A stretch of DNA of 64,000 nucleotides from Daedaleopsis sinensis (Eukaryota > Basidiomycota > Agaricomycetes > Polyporales > Polyporaceae): the NCBI GenBank assembly GCA_033807695.1, contig CM066305.1, positions 1 through 64,000 of the forward strand. Reading direction: 5' to 3'. Both the position numbers and the translations under genes were made by a program. Position 1 is the stretch's first letter. Each line of letters starts with the position of its first letter. The notes below the pieces were generated by a model. It was not told the DNA's origin and did no database searches. It saw only the letters and a program-made list of their open reading frames with translations. This document shows positions 47,098 through 59,807 of the stretch, in pieces.

Positions 47098-49730
47098 CAC
47101 TGTGGGAAGTAAACGCGATGTTAATCATCGCAGAGAACGATGATTTTTTCATCGTATCATACCATGGGAATCATCGTGATATACGATGATTTTTTCATCG
47201 TATATCACGATGAAGGGAGCCATTTTACGATGATTTCCATCGTTATGCACGAAGCTTTTCATCGTGCATGACGATGGAAATCATCGTGACGAACGATGTC
47301 AGGACCACTAAAATCATCGTATGTGACGATGATTTACGTCGTATGACCCCATGCAATTGGAATTGCGCGGGCACCGGGCATTCGATTTGGGGGGCCTCGC
47401 TCCGGCACCGGGCATACCAGGGGTGGAACATATGATTAAATTTAGCAGATACAGTCCGTATGGTATAGTATATACATGCGCGCGACCTCGGGCTTGCCCT
47501 CCTCCGGAGCCCGCCAGATACGAGAAAAGAGAACTTAACTGTACTCACCCTGCGGGTGCTTCGGCTGCTCGTTCGGTTACAGGGACGTGACGGCAGAGGG
47601 CAGCGGAGATGGTGAGGGCGTGACATCGGCAAGGGCGACCAGGAAAGCGAGCGGAAGCCCAAGCGAGAGCCTGAGTCCGAGCCCAAGCCGTACGAGCCCG
47701 AGCTCGACCGCGCGGGGTGCGGGTGCGAGTGCGAGTGCGAATAGGCGTGGGCGACAGGGCGGTGAATGCGGGGGCGTGAGGGCGTGGGCGGAGTGGGGAT
47801 ACATGCCCGACTGCGCATGCGCAAGCGCATAGTGGTGTGAGGGGGCACGGACGAACAGTGCGGCGGCGGAGGACGGTATGAACATGGATGTGGACGTGGA
47901 CGTAGCGGGGGGTGCCGGGCGGGACCATGATAACGTCGCGGTAGCGGGCGGTGAGGTGGTTGCGGTCGTGCCTGCGCCTGACTGCCGAGCAAGCTTACAG
48001 CCCGAGCTCGAGGATGGTGTGGTGTGGAGCGGGAAGGTGATCTACATATGAATGAGGGTGACGGCACTCACCAGAGTGTGAAGCACTATGAGCCCCGGCT
48101 CTCGACGGATGTACGAGATGTGAGGGATATGCAAGTTCTAAGTTGAACAAGCAATAGGTGATATATCCCTGTCGGGACTGATGAGCAACGGTGGCTCGAC
48201 TGACCACCTGTCGGCCGGAAAAGGCGCATATATGCAGTAAGAAAGCATAGACACACCTAGTAACTGCTATGTGTCACCCAGCGACCTGCTCCCGTTGGAG
48301 AATCGAATTCGGGATTCGGGACTGAGCGCATACTACAGTGTTCAGCGATATGTTCAGCGATTGTCAGGCGCGTGTCACAGTGCCAATATTGATGATACTT
48401 ATTTGAGTCACAGACAGGTAGTAGTTCAGCAGTGGTGAGTAGGAGGCGGATAGCGAGGGCAGCATTAATAGCAAGGGCGTTAAGTGATGATCGATGTCGA
48501 TGAGAGCTGAGATGGTGGTGGTACGAAGTCAGGATGGTAAAATCCATTGTCGCGGCGGGACGCCTGCCTGAGCGGAGTTCAAACGTTCAACGGTGACGTC
48601 ACTGACTCCTTCCATAAACGGCAGGTTTAGCGCCCTTTCAGGCGGCCCACCTAATAATACCAACTTGAAGTAAGTACATACAACTCTCAGTGCATGCATC
48701 ATGGCGTTGGTGTGCGTTTAGATTGAAAATTCATACTATTACTACGAGTTGGAATGCTACATACGGGCTAGCGACTAGTGTCACTCACAATGACTCCGGC
48801 CTCTGTTTGGTGCCACTCGAAACATCGACACATGTCACAGGCTGCGGGTCATCAAGTTGAAGGAACACAGGAGAGCACACAGGAGAGCGCACCCTTCCAG
48901 GCCCTCCCAGATCTCGGTTGAAGAAGGAATCGGGGTCACGGGTGGCGGCGGGCGGCGGGCGGCGGCCAGCGTCGCACACGCCGACACCGGCCTCCCGTTT
49001 CGCGTAGAGACGTCCGAGTCGACGCATGCTGTGGGCAGATTGACAGAGCCGTGGGAGATGTCAGACGAGCCGGAAGAGCATACCATCGCGCTATTCCGGG
49101 TCGCAGTTGAACGTTGAAAACGGAGCTCGAGGCGGGGTCGCAGGTCGCACGGCGCACGGCGCAGGTCGCAGGTCGCAAATCGCAGCGCCGGGCCGCGGCC
49201 AGTGCTGCACACGCCGATGCCGGCCTCCAATCCTCGTCGAAACGTCGACACATGCTGAAAGATACAAAAAGAGCTGAAATGGCGCACAATTGCGCCCCCG
49301 GGGTCTCGGTTGCAGAGGGAAGCATGGTCGCGGGTCGCAGGCGCAGCAGGCGGTGGCCATAGCTGGTCAGATTCCAGATTTTGTCACTTGTGCCTCTGTT
49401 CAAGGCTGAGATTCCTGTGTCTATACGCTGGGAGGGTGAGGTAGTACAAGAACATGTATGTAGCAGAAAGACTTACAGGGTTGATACCTTCGGGACAGTC
49501 ACCAGCAGTCACCATGAAAAGGATGGTCATAAACGATGATTTTCGTCGGCCAGTACGATGGGAGAACATCGTTACGGCGGTGTTTGGGTAGACGCTCATT
49601 TTCGGAGTTCAAAACGATGATTTTCGGGGTACGATGATTATCCTCGTGGTACAAATCATCGTACTATACGATGATTTCGGAGTTTCATCGTCCATAACGA
49701 TGATTTTCATCGCGTTTACTTCCCACAGTG
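47098..49730. mobile_element. Non-autonomous CACTG-ended DNA transposon, 2633 bp
   Basis: Terminal inverted repeats of 33 bp, differing at two positions, begin CACTGTGGGAAGTAAACGCG at 47098 and end with its complement at 49730. They are flanked by a 4-bp direct repeat TGAG (47094-47097 and 49731-49734). Subterminal regions at about 47122-47345 and 49530-49715 are packed with ATCATCGT and ACGATGATTT words in both orientations. CACTA-type ends plus clustered subterminal repeats are the hallmark of the CACTA/CMC superfamily, which includes Plavaka in basidiomycetes. The interior has low-complexity frames but no transposase, so it would depend on another copy. A degenerate roughly 220-bp direct repeat occurs inside (48785-49330). 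Confidence 0.8.
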
Positions 49731-49734
49731 TGAG

Positions 49735-50320
49735 GTGGCCACGTCGCGGGCGGACAGCTCCCCGCTTGCCAGCACGGTCGCAATCCGCGTGCTGCCGACG
49801 ACTGGAATGCGCCCGGGTCGGTGCATTCGAGCAGTGGGCATACGCCGCGGGAGGCGCACCAGCGCAGAGCTGCCAGTGGAAACATTAGCATCAGGAATGG
49901 TCGGACGTAGAGAGTGGCTACAGACGCACGCAGACACTCACTTCCATTCGGCAGACACGCTAGCATTGTGCAGCATTGAGAATCCCATGGAACCCACTGG
50001 GGTACCTGGCAATGCACCAACACGCTCGAGACGATCGATACGGGAGACCGAACGGCGAATGCTGACCGCCGGCGTCCCAAGCACGCGCACGCGCACGACA
50101 CAACAACGCGACCCGGAGCTGGTTCGCGGCGAGTCGCTGGATAACGTCGGGCAAGACGTATGGTTAGTGCCGGATGCGAGCGGTGAGCGGAGATAGGCCA
50201 CACGGTGACACTGACAGTGGACGCGGGGACGGCCGCTGGCGTGCGAGGATCGGCGTGCGCAGCGTCCGCATTCGCCCCCGCGGCGTTCGAACACTTAGTC
50301 GGGTCGGGGCTCGGAAGAGC
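49735..50320 (-). pseudogene. Exon-like sequence interrupted by the CACTG transposon
   Basis: On the minus strand, an exon-like run ending DRLERVGALPGTPVGS and onward (about 50060-49950) is followed by a GTGAGT donor. A second run, RIATVLASGELSARDVATS, runs straight into the transposon end at 49730. Removing the transposon and one TGAG continues the frame to a GTAAGT donor near 47032. Function is unknown. The frame appears to have belonged to a gene broken by the insertion. Confidence 0.35.
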
Positions 50321-52076
50321 GTAGGTCAGGGGCGTGGCCGATGCGTGCGAGTGGTTAGCGCGGGTGCGGGTGCGGACGCGAGCTGTGTTGTCGCCGTTGG
50401 GAGCGAGGGGGTGAACGCGTGCGGGGGTGCCAGTGAGGCAGCTCGGAGTGTAGTTGTGTGTAGTACTTTGGAGTCGCATGTACGGCGGCTGAGATAGCGA
50501 GATTGAGCCCAGAGCGAGGGGCATCATGCATGTCCTGCGAGGGTTGCCGTTCGAGGAGAAGCCGCGGGAGGTGCCCGGACAGCAGCTGGGAAGGTTGTGT
50601 ATTACGAATGGGTCAGGGCATCATACATGGAGATCGGGCGTAGAGAGTGGGTACGGACGTACTACGTGACAGCAGACGTCGGGCGGCCGGGGCTGGGAGC
50701 TAGTGTCGGGATGAAACGAGGGCGGGGGTTGGTCGCAGGACGTTGGCGGGTATAGCAGGAGCGGGCCCAGGAGAGCGGGCGGGCAGCGAGCGGGCAGCGA
50801 GCGGGCATCCCAGCTAGAAGGTCGTATGTCGCCCACATGTTGCGCCGCATTAGGGGCGAGGACGAATAATACCGGATATGGGCATGGTCGAGAAGCACTT
50901 GGTTCGAATGCGCGTGGAGATGGATGGTGTGAGCGCAGCCAATCGCGAGGGTATCTGATGTGTACGCGGGGGTTATCTGCGTTCGCAAACGGGCACGGGG
51001 TTAGAGCCGGGCACGGGGAGGACGGGGGGACTGGGAGGAGGTGAGGCGTGGGTCGTGCGTGGGCGAAGAGAAGGCGGGTGAGTCGAGCGACGCAAATCGC
51101 AAGGAACGGCGGAACTCGAAGGAGCTGCCACAAAAGGGCACGGCGTTCAGAACGTCTTCCCACGGCCTGCTTCTGGGGAAGAAGTAGGTGGTGCCTGGCA
51201 CGACGTCCATGAACACGATGCACGGCGTGCGCGGCCACCTGACCGCGAGGACGTTCGCGAGGTGAGCCTGGTGAGCCCCGCGGAATCGTCACGGACGATG
51301 TCGCTGCGGACGATGTCGCTGCGGACGATGCTCGCTGCGGACGATGCTCGCTGCGGACTCTGCCTTTCGGGACTGTCCCGCGAGCTCAGGCGGTCACCCA
51401 CGAGGCCGCACGGGGTCCACGGACGCGGCGTGCATCGAGCACGACGGCGAGCACCTGCGAGCACGCAGCGGGCGGCGGGGACATCGGGAGAGCACTCGAT
51501 TGGGCAAGGCGGGTCGGTAGGGTGAAACGTGGCAACGGATGTATTTCGAGGCTCGCGGATTGCCGGAGACGGTCGGTCCCCCGTCGTCCCTGCTCCGGGA
51601 TGTGGTCGTCGTCGAGAGCTTTGTGCGAGCATTGTGGGAGGAGGGGAGCGAGGCTGGGAAGAGGAGAGGCAAGCGAGTCGGCATTCATTCATTCCTGGAA
51701 GTGAACTTGGGTGGCTGCCGCCGGGGCAGATGAGCGCCTAGATTGAGTGTGAGTTCTTGTGATCTCCAGTCCCGATCAGGGTCGCATGGCCCACGGACAC
51801 GGGAACGAAACTCCGCCTGAAGTTGCGGGCGGCTGTTGGGAGAGTCGTCGTGCGTGCTTGAGTGGACTCGAGTTCGGTCCTCCCTCCTCCTCCTCCTCCT
51901 CCTCCTCCCTCGACTCCACTCTACCCGCCGCTTGCCTCCCCTAGATCATGTCTCTCCGTTTTTTCTAGTCGCCAACTCTCATTAAGTGCGCCCCCACCCC
52001 GTCCCGTCCCTCTCGCTAATCCTCGCCTCACGATCACGCTTGCTTTTACGTCCCAACCGTCCTAACCCTCCAGAAC
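50321..52076. other. Gene-poor stretch upstream of the NRG1-like gene
   Basis: Contains a short tandem of TCGCTGCGGACGATG words at 51300-51356 and a (CTC)n tract at 51885-51910, likely in the 5' leader of the next gene. A protein-like piece at about 51150-51240 (-), CIVFMDVVPGTTYFFPRS, may be a relic exon. Confidence 0.4.
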
Positions 52077-54508
52077 ATGCCTCATTCCGCAATCTCTGAC
52101 CCTGACCTCCCCGCCCCGCCCTCCCTTCATCCCTCCCAGCTCCCCTTCGACCACGATCCCCCATCCCCCTCCTCCCCCGCTCACAAGAAGAAGCATGTCT
52201 GCAACGCCTGCAAGCGCGCCTTCACCACCAGCGGCCATCTCGCCAGGCACGCCAGAATTCACACCGGCGAACGCAACCACAAGTGTCCTTTCCCCGGCTG
52301 CGAAACCCGCTGCTCCCGCCAGGACAATCTCCAACAGCAGTAAGTCCCCACCCCTCCTCTATTCTCCATTCTACTATGCCCCTTCTTCCTCCCAATGGCC
52401 TTTGACCCCATCCATTCTCAACCCTTTCCGCTAATCCCCGCTGCAGCTACCGCATCCACCTCTCTCCGGGCTCAAGACGCAACTCGGGCTCGGCCACGAG
52501 AGCTGCCATGAGTCGCGCCTCCACCGACCGCTCACGCTCCTCCCGCAAGCGTTCCAAGACCTCCCCAGAGTCCCCTCTCTCCGCCTCTCCGCCCCCGCCC
52601 ATCCCCTCACCGCCGCTCGAGCCTCCTCCGCTCGTGCCCGCCTACTCCTCCATTCCCTCCTCCATTCCAGAACCCCCAAACACCCCTCCCCTCTTGACGC
52701 CCGCCTATCCCACCCTACCCCCGACAGCGCCCGTGTACACACACCAGCCGCCTCTTTCTGCGCGCCCAGACAGCCGATCTTCTAGGTCGACGCCCGACGG
52801 GGCCTACCATTCTCACTCTCCTGTCGCCTACGCCCACCCCGCGCTTGCCTCTGCCTCCTACGTGCAGCAACAATACGCCCAAGCGCAGCAGGAGGACGTT
52901 TACCCGCCCTCTTCGCAGGGCAGCCGCTCGTCCTCTGCCTTCGGACGGCCCGACGACTCCCGCTGGGCGTATCAGTCCCAGGCGCAGACACAGGGCGACC
53001 CGTCCTACCCTCCCTCGCAGTCCGTCTCCCCCGCTTCCCCCGCGAACCCGAGTCAGTACCCCGAGCCCGTCTCCCCCGTCGAGAGCCTGAGCGGACACGG
53101 ACACCACCACCGCGGCACGACGAGCGTGCAGCTCTCCCCGCAGGACAACGCGCCGTACTACACGAACCACTACGCGGCGGCAGCGAGACAGAGCCCGGTC
53201 TCCGCCCTCTCCGTCTCCGCCTCCTCGCTCGCGTCGTCCCAGCCCCAGACGCAGGCGCAGACGGCAGCGAGCTCCCACCGGCACTCGCTCGCACACATCT
53301 CGAACCCCGTCCGGCACCACTCGCCCCCGTCCGCCGCCGCCTCCGTGCACTCGGCCTCGCCCGTCGTGAGCACCCCGCCCACGCCCGCGCCCGCCGGGTA
53401 CGCGTACGTCCAAAGCCAGAGCCAGGGGCTGTACGCGGACTCCCCGCCCGAGTCGCTGAGCCCGGTGACCCCCGCGCCCGCACACGTGGTGATGCCCTCG
53501 TCGGCTGGGGTCGGGGTCGGCGCGCTCGCGCTCGCGTACAACTCGTACCAGACGAGCTCGCTTGCGTCGGCGGGGTACACGCACCCGCCCGTGCCTGTTG
53601 CCGCCCCGGCGCCGGTGCAGGTGCAGGTGCTCCACCATCAGCCACAGCCCCACCACCCACAGCAGCACCCACAACAGCAGCAGCAGCAGCAGCAGATGTA
53701 CGACAGAGTGCTGCCCGCGCTCGAGCCCCGGGAGACGCAGGCGCAGGCGCAGGCGCAGGGGGCGCTCACCACGCACTTCAGCTACACCCCGCACCAGGGC
53801 GCGTACCACACGCATCCGTACCAGCAGCAGCAGCAACAGCAACAGGCGGAACGGTACCACCCGCACGAACAACGCTACCAGCAGGAGCGCTACCACCCCC
53901 CGGAGCAGCAGCAGCAGCAGGAACGGTACCACCCGCACGACCAGCAGCAGCAGCCGGAGCGGTACCACCCGCACGACCAGCAGCAGGAACGCTACCACCA
54001 CCCCCAGCAGCAGCAGCAGCGGTACCCGGCGGGGTCGCCGCCGCCCGTGCTCGCCCCGCTGCACGACACGCGCGTGTCCCAGGCGCCGGCGCCGGCGCAG
54101 CAGTCGCTCGCGACCGTCAGCCGCCACGCGTTCTCCTACCCGCACGCGCAGGACGGGGGCTATGCGCACGCGCACGCGTACGCACACAGCCACGCCCCGT
54201 CGTCCTACGCGCACCCGCACCCCCATGGACAAAGGACGTACTCCCCGCGCCAGAGCGTGGACGAGGGCGCGGACGAGGGCGTGGACGAGGGCGAGGGCGA
54301 CGTCGAGGTTGACGTGGACGACGCGTATCTGGAGCTGCACCAGCCGCAGCCGACGCGGGCGCACTCTGCCCACGCCCATGCCCACGCCCATCCGCACGCC
54401 CACGCGCACGCGCACGGGGGAGGCGGCGGCGGCGGGTACATGCAGACGGGCGCGGCGATCGTCGGGCCCGCGACGCACGGGCCGAGCTGGCGGCGGCTCG
54501 TGCAGTGA
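52077..54508 (+). CDS. C2H2 zinc-finger transcriptional regulator, NRG1-like, 774 aa
   Basis: Exons 52077-52339 and 52447-54508 are joined by a 107-bp GTAAGT...CTGCAG intron that splits a finger histidine codon, which confirms the splice. Two adjacent C2H2 fingers use C42-C45-H58-H62 and C70-C75-H88-H92, with FTTSGHLARHARIHTGE and CSRQDNLQQHYRIH. This pattern matches the Nrg1 family of fungal repressors, which control glucose, stress and filamentation responses. After the fingers come a basic serine/arginine stretch and a tail of about 650 residues rich in Ser, Pro, Tyr, Gln and His, with polyglutamine runs around 53680-54030 and a His/Ala run near 54380. The strong codon bias of the tail also opens a long antisense frame, which is a shadow. 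The start codon is the first ATG in frame with the fingers. Confidence 0.85.
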
Positions 54509-56169
54509 GCGGCGCGTCCCCAGCCTGCCTGCCAAGTGCGTCCTCCTAGTTTTTTCTCTCGTTCTCCTCCTCGCTCCCCTCGTTGTCGCATTGCTGTCCG
54601 CCCTCTTCCCTCTCCTCTCTCCTCTCTCGCCATCGTACCATACCATACGCCCGCCCGCTAACCCCCGGCCCTGCTCCAAAACCCTCCGCCTGGCGCCCCC
54701 CGTACATTACACCGACTTCCCGCGCCGCGGGATATTTATCGCACCGCCCATGTTCGCTGTACCATCCTTCGCCCGCTCGCGCATGCCCGTGCGAGCCGCC
54801 CACTATCTCTATCCTCCATGTCGTATAGTACCCGTGTCCGTGTCCGCGTCCCATGCACTCTACCTCTACCACCACTACTGTATCCTGCTCGCGCCACCCA
54901 GCGTGGCCTATTGCGTATTGCCCGTGCCGTGCCTATTGCCTATCGCGCTCGCTTGGTTAGCCTCTTCCTCTTCTTCCTCTCGTCTCCCTCTCCCTCTCCC
55001 GTCTCGTGTCCCGTCTCGCGTCCCGTCCCGTGTCCCCGTACATCTCTGCATCTAGCCGCACACGTCTCCGCATACTCGCCCGTACACACTACATACCGTA
55101 CCATTAGTGCATACCACTGCCGCCGCCCGTGTGGGCGGCTGTATATATCCCCGTCTCGTCGCGTCTACCGTCTACCTACTGCTTGGATATAGTACATCCC
55201 CGACTCGTCTGCTACATGCGTATACATAGCCGTGCTGTATCGTGTATCTCATCTGCTTTCTGCCTCTTCCCCTGTGTGCCGCAACCCGCAGTGTGCGATA
55301 TCGATCATGAGAGACTCGTCTGCGTCCTCGGAGGACGGGACGTCGACGCGGAGGTGCAGTGTGCAGTGTGCAGTGTGCACTGGGAGAGACTCGTCCTGCG
55401 TCGTTCGCTGTAGTCCTCGGAGGACGAGGAGGCTCTGCGTGCGCAGGGCTGTGCTGGTGCGCGACTCACGACTCCCTCAAGCTGAGGACAGTACAGCCTG
55501 AGCGAGGCGTCGCGTGCGATGGCGATGTGTGGTCCTGTGTGCGGCGTGTGGGAGGCGTGGCTAGCGAGTGCCCCCCACTCGGCTCGGGGTTGCTCAGGCT
55601 CCTTCGCGCAGAACAGCAGACGGGGTCGTGTATGCCAGAAAGACGTAAACGCTGCACGGGCTCAGTCGCGAGATGTGGCTTATTGGTGCCGGTCCTAGAA
55701 CGTCCGCGTCCGCGTCCGCGTCGATATCTATGATCTTTAACATGAAGCGTGAGTTGTGTGCTCCTCATGGGTCCTTCATCTCCGCCCGCGCACGCACACA
55801 GATATTACTTAGTCCCTCCGACGCCTGTCGCATCCAGCATCGCATTCTCCGTCGTCTCCGCTCGCGCCGCTCGTGGTCGAAGATGAGCAAGTTGCAATCA
55901 GCGCGAATGAGCAGAGTTGCCTGATCGGGCGAGGACGCCTCGGTGATCTCATCGGCTGCCTACGGGGTTAGGGTCAGGCCAGATCGCATCTGCACTGATC
56001 TAAGCGGAAATTTATGCGCCACAGCCAGATCGATTCCGTCCTCCTCCTCCATCCTCCATCCTCCCTCCATCCTCCTCCCTCCGTCCCCGTCGCCGTTCTC
56101 TACACCCCCACACGACCGCACACGACCACGCCCCTAGACCAACGCACATAGACCAGCGCCCGACGCACG
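54509..56169. other. Intergenic region between NRG1-like and ARB1 genes
   Basis: Pyrimidine-rich 3' trailer after 54509; no gene seen. A short duplicated phrase CCTCGGAGGAC occurs near 55327 and 55415. Confidence 0.5.
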
Positions 56170-58999
56170 ATGGCACCCTCCGCATCCAAGCAAAAGCGGC
56201 TCGCCGAGAAGGCGGCGAAGCAGTCCGCGAAGGGCAAGGGCGCGGGCACGGACGCGTCCACGTCCACGTCAACCCCGACCGGGTCCGTCAACGGCGGGAG
56301 CTCGGTGAACACGCCGCTCACGAGCGTGTCCGCCGCGACGAGCCAGGAGGATCTGAGCGCGATGGCGAAGCTGCAGATCGCGACCGACCGGTGCGTTTTC
56401 GTTTTTTCGTTTTTTCGCCTTGTCTCTGTGTCTGTTTCCTGTCCCTGTCCTCTTGGGGATTTGCTCTCTTGCCTGCGCTGTGGTTTTGACTGGGTGAAGG
56501 GTCTCGTGCTGGGAGGACCGTTTGCGACGAGGCAGGGCGATCGATCCCCGTTATACTTCCCTTTCGGGTTCCAGAGACGAGGCTCTGTCCTGTCCGCTGA
56601 AAAGAGCGTGGTCGGCTACAGTTGGCGGTCACTACAGCGATGCCTGTATTGGCGCAGTCGGCCGCACATGTATACCAACCCATCGATCGGTCGTCGCTTT
56701 CTCCGAGGCTGTAGATCGCCCCATATTCTGCACTGAAATCTCTTATAAAACACTGACATCCTCTCTGCGACTACTTAGGAGTGCGGCCGGTGTTCTCGTA
56801 TCCGACGTCAAGGGCCGCGACATCAAGATCGACTCTTACACGCTCTCCTTCCACGGCCGATTACTCATCGAGGGTGCTGAGGTCTCACTCAACTACGGCC
56901 AGCGATATGGACTCTTGGGCGAGAACGGGTCAGGAAAGGTGCGTTCCGCATATCGGTAACTCACGCCTTGCATCGATTCATCTCCGTCTCTTCTACTTCC
57001 CCCGTGCATCGCCGCGACAAACAGTCCACGTTCCTCCAATCCATCGCCGAGCGCGATATCCCCATCCCCGAACACATCGACATCTACCTCGTCAGTGGAG
57101 AGGCTGATCCGTCAGATGTCAACGCCATCGACTACATCGTCGCGTCAGCGAAAGAGAAGGTCGCCAAGCTCGAGCAGCGCATCGAGGACCTTTCCATCGC
57201 AGACGACGTCGACGAAGTCGCGCTCGATCATCTCTACGAGGAACTCGAGGAGATGGACCCCAACACGTTCGAGGCAAAGGCCGGCTCCATCCTCCACGGT
57301 CTCGGTTTCAGCCAGCAGATGATGCAGCGGCCGACAAAAGACATGTCAGGAGGTTGGCGGATGCGTGTCGCGCTCGCGCGCGCGCTCTTCGTCAAGCCGC
57401 ATCTGCTCCTCCTCGACGAGCCCACGAACCACCTCGATCTCGAGGCCGTCGTCTGGCTCGAGGCGTACCTGTCCATGTACAACCACATCCTCGTCATCAC
57501 CTCCCACTCGCAGGACTTCATGGACACCGTCTGCACGAACATCATGGACCTCACCACGAAGAAGAAGCTCAACTACTACGGTGGTAACTACTCGACCTAC
57601 GTCCGCACCAAGTCCGAGAACGAGGTCAACCAGATGAAGGCGTACAACAAGCAGCAGGAAGAAATCGCACATATTAAGAAGTACGTATCTGTCCTGTTTG
57701 ACGTCGGCTACGGGCATCCCTTGCCCCGCGTCCCTGTACCCCGCACGCTGATGATCTCCGCTTCCCTTCCCTTCCCGCACTTCTTCCCAGGTTCATCGCC
57801 TCCGCCGGAACGTACGCCAATCTCGTCAAGCAGGCAAAGTCCAAACAGAAGATCATCGACAAGATGGAGGCCGCCGGGCTCATCGAGAAGATCGAGATGG
57901 TCCGCCCGCTCCGCTTCAACTTCGAGGACGTCTCCAAGCTTCCCCCGCCGATCCTCGCCTTCAACGAGGTCGCATTCTCGTACTCGGGCAAGCCCGAAGA
58001 TTACCTGTACAAGAACCTGTCGTTCGGTATCGAGTGCGTCCCTGTTCCTGCATATCTCCCGTGCCGTCCCTGACAGGTCTCTTCCTCACGCGCCCGTCGG
58101 TGGCCTTGCCCGCATCCTCCGTCCGCGCCCGTGCAGCATGGACTCGCGCATTGCGATCGTCGGCCAAAACGGAACAGGCAAGTCGACGCTCCTGAACCTC
58201 ATCACGGGCCAGCTCCAGCCGTGCGAAGGCACCGTCTCGCGCCACGTCGGCCTCAAGCTCGCAAAGTACTCTCAGCACTCGGCCGACCAGCTCCCATACG
58301 AAAAGTCCCCGATCGAGCACCTCCAGTCCCTCTACTACGAGAAGTACCCGGAAAAGGACCTCCAGGCGTGGCGCGCGCAGCTCGGCCGCTTCGGTCTCTC
58401 GGGCCCGCACCAGACCTCGCCCATCAAGCAGCTCTCGGACGGGCTCCGGAACCGGTACGTCCGCAGCCTCGTACGTGCATGCACAGGCGGAGTGCTGACG
58501 CGTGTGCGCTCGCAGGGTGGTGTTCGCGCAGCTCGCGATGGAGCACCCGCACATCCTGCTGCTCGACGAGCCGACGAACCACTTGGACATGGCGTCCATC
58601 GACGCGCTCGCGCGCGCGATCAAGGAGTACGAGGGCGGCGTCGTCATCGTCTCGCACGACTTCCGTAAGTCTTCGTCCCGCTGACACCGCGCGCGGCCGC
58701 TCACCTGTTCTTGTTCCTGTTCTTGTTCCTGCGCGCGCAGGGCTGATCTCGCAGGTCGCCGAGGAGCTGTGGGAGGTCAAGGGCCGGAAGATCATGAACC
58801 TCACAAAGGAGGACATGACGATCGTCGACTACAAGAACAAGCTCGTCAAGAACAGTGCGTCCCTTTCCCTCTCTGCCTCTGCCTCTGCCTCTGTCTGCCC
58901 GCCCGTCCCACTCACGCTCGCGCCCGCGCTGGTCCAGGTTACGCCGCACTCGAGAAGGCGAAGCTGTTCAGCAAGACGACGAGCAAGACCAAGGCGTGA
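56170..58999 (+). CDS. ARB1: ABC-F ATPase ARB1 (ribosome biogenesis), 640 aa, 8 exons
   Basis: Exons 56170-56390, 56779-56938, 57025-57680, 57791-58033, 58137-58454, 58516-58664, 58741-58854 and 58938-58999 join in frame. Two ABC cassettes are seen. The first has GENGSGKST (120-128), signature MSGGW (234-238) and Walker B DEPTNHLD (258-265). The second has GQNGTGKST (436-444), a relaxed signature LSDGLRNR and DEPTNHLD (550-557). Between them lies the ABC-F linker ([14 protein letters not shown]), and there are no membrane segments. The Ala/Lys-rich N terminus ([16 protein letters not shown]) is typical of Arb1/ABCF2. The yeast protein is essential for 40S and 60S maturation and ribosome recycling. 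The length matches the family. Intron 1 is long (388 bp). The gene is convergent with the PP4 gene downstream. Confidence 0.95.
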
Positions 59000-59807
59000 G
59001 CGTCGAACGCGCGCGCACACGTCCCACGATACGCATCCCCCCACGGCCCGTTCCTGTAGCATGCCCTCCCTCTGTAGCATGTCCCGCGTCCCGCGTCCCC
59101 GCATCCGCACCCGTCTTCGCATTCGTAGCATTAGCCCCGTCGCCAGAGCGATGTCACGCCTGTATGTCCTCCTCGAGAAACGCACGCATTTGTACCCACC
59201 CACCTTGTTGCCTGCTACCACGATATCGATTAGATCCCACCGCGCCCTGCTCGCATCGCATGCCGTTGTATTCCTGCATCCCCGCACGCAATATCATTTC
59301 TCTAGACGGTATCTGCCATCGCCATGATCGCTCGTGTGTGTGTGCGTGTGTGCAGAGCCGCGCATCTATGTTCTGTGAGGTACGTCCACGGCCAGGGCAT
59401 GGTAACTCGACGCGTAACGTGTAAACCTTAGCAGACGGTAGCCATGGCGCACGGCATGCATTTATAGCTGTAGAACAAGGTTCACCATTCGGGTCGCACT
59501 AACCGCTGCGCGCGCGAGCATCCCTGCTGTAAGTTCACGGCAACGTTAACGTTGGGACGTTGCCGGGGGAAGCTGCTGTCGGGGAAGCTCGGACATTGGT
59601 CAGCCGAGTGTATACGGTAACGTAGGGCTACAACAGTGTACAACAGCAACATCGGTCATATGTATCAGGCGGCAGGCCCGCGCACCTTCATGCGTCGTCG
59701 TGGCAGGGGCGGACCACGACGTCCGTGAAAGACTCCCATCCACGCATGCCTACGTATACATGACCCCGTCCGTCCTCCTCGCAGTTCCTTCTCGACGCCT
59801 GGTGCGG
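59000..59807. other. Convergent intergenic region between ARB1 and PP4
   Basis: Holds the two 3' trailers; no gene or repeat was recognised. Confidence 0.5.

Noticed and set aside
47243..48067. 274-codon minus-strand ORF in the CACTG element
   Set aside because: Low-complexity Pro/His/Arg frame that runs into the subterminal repeats; no transposase motif.
52715..54679. 654-codon minus-strand ORF over the NRG1-like gene
   Set aside because: Arg/Val/Leu-rich shadow of Gln/His/Ser/Pro-biased codons; no domain.
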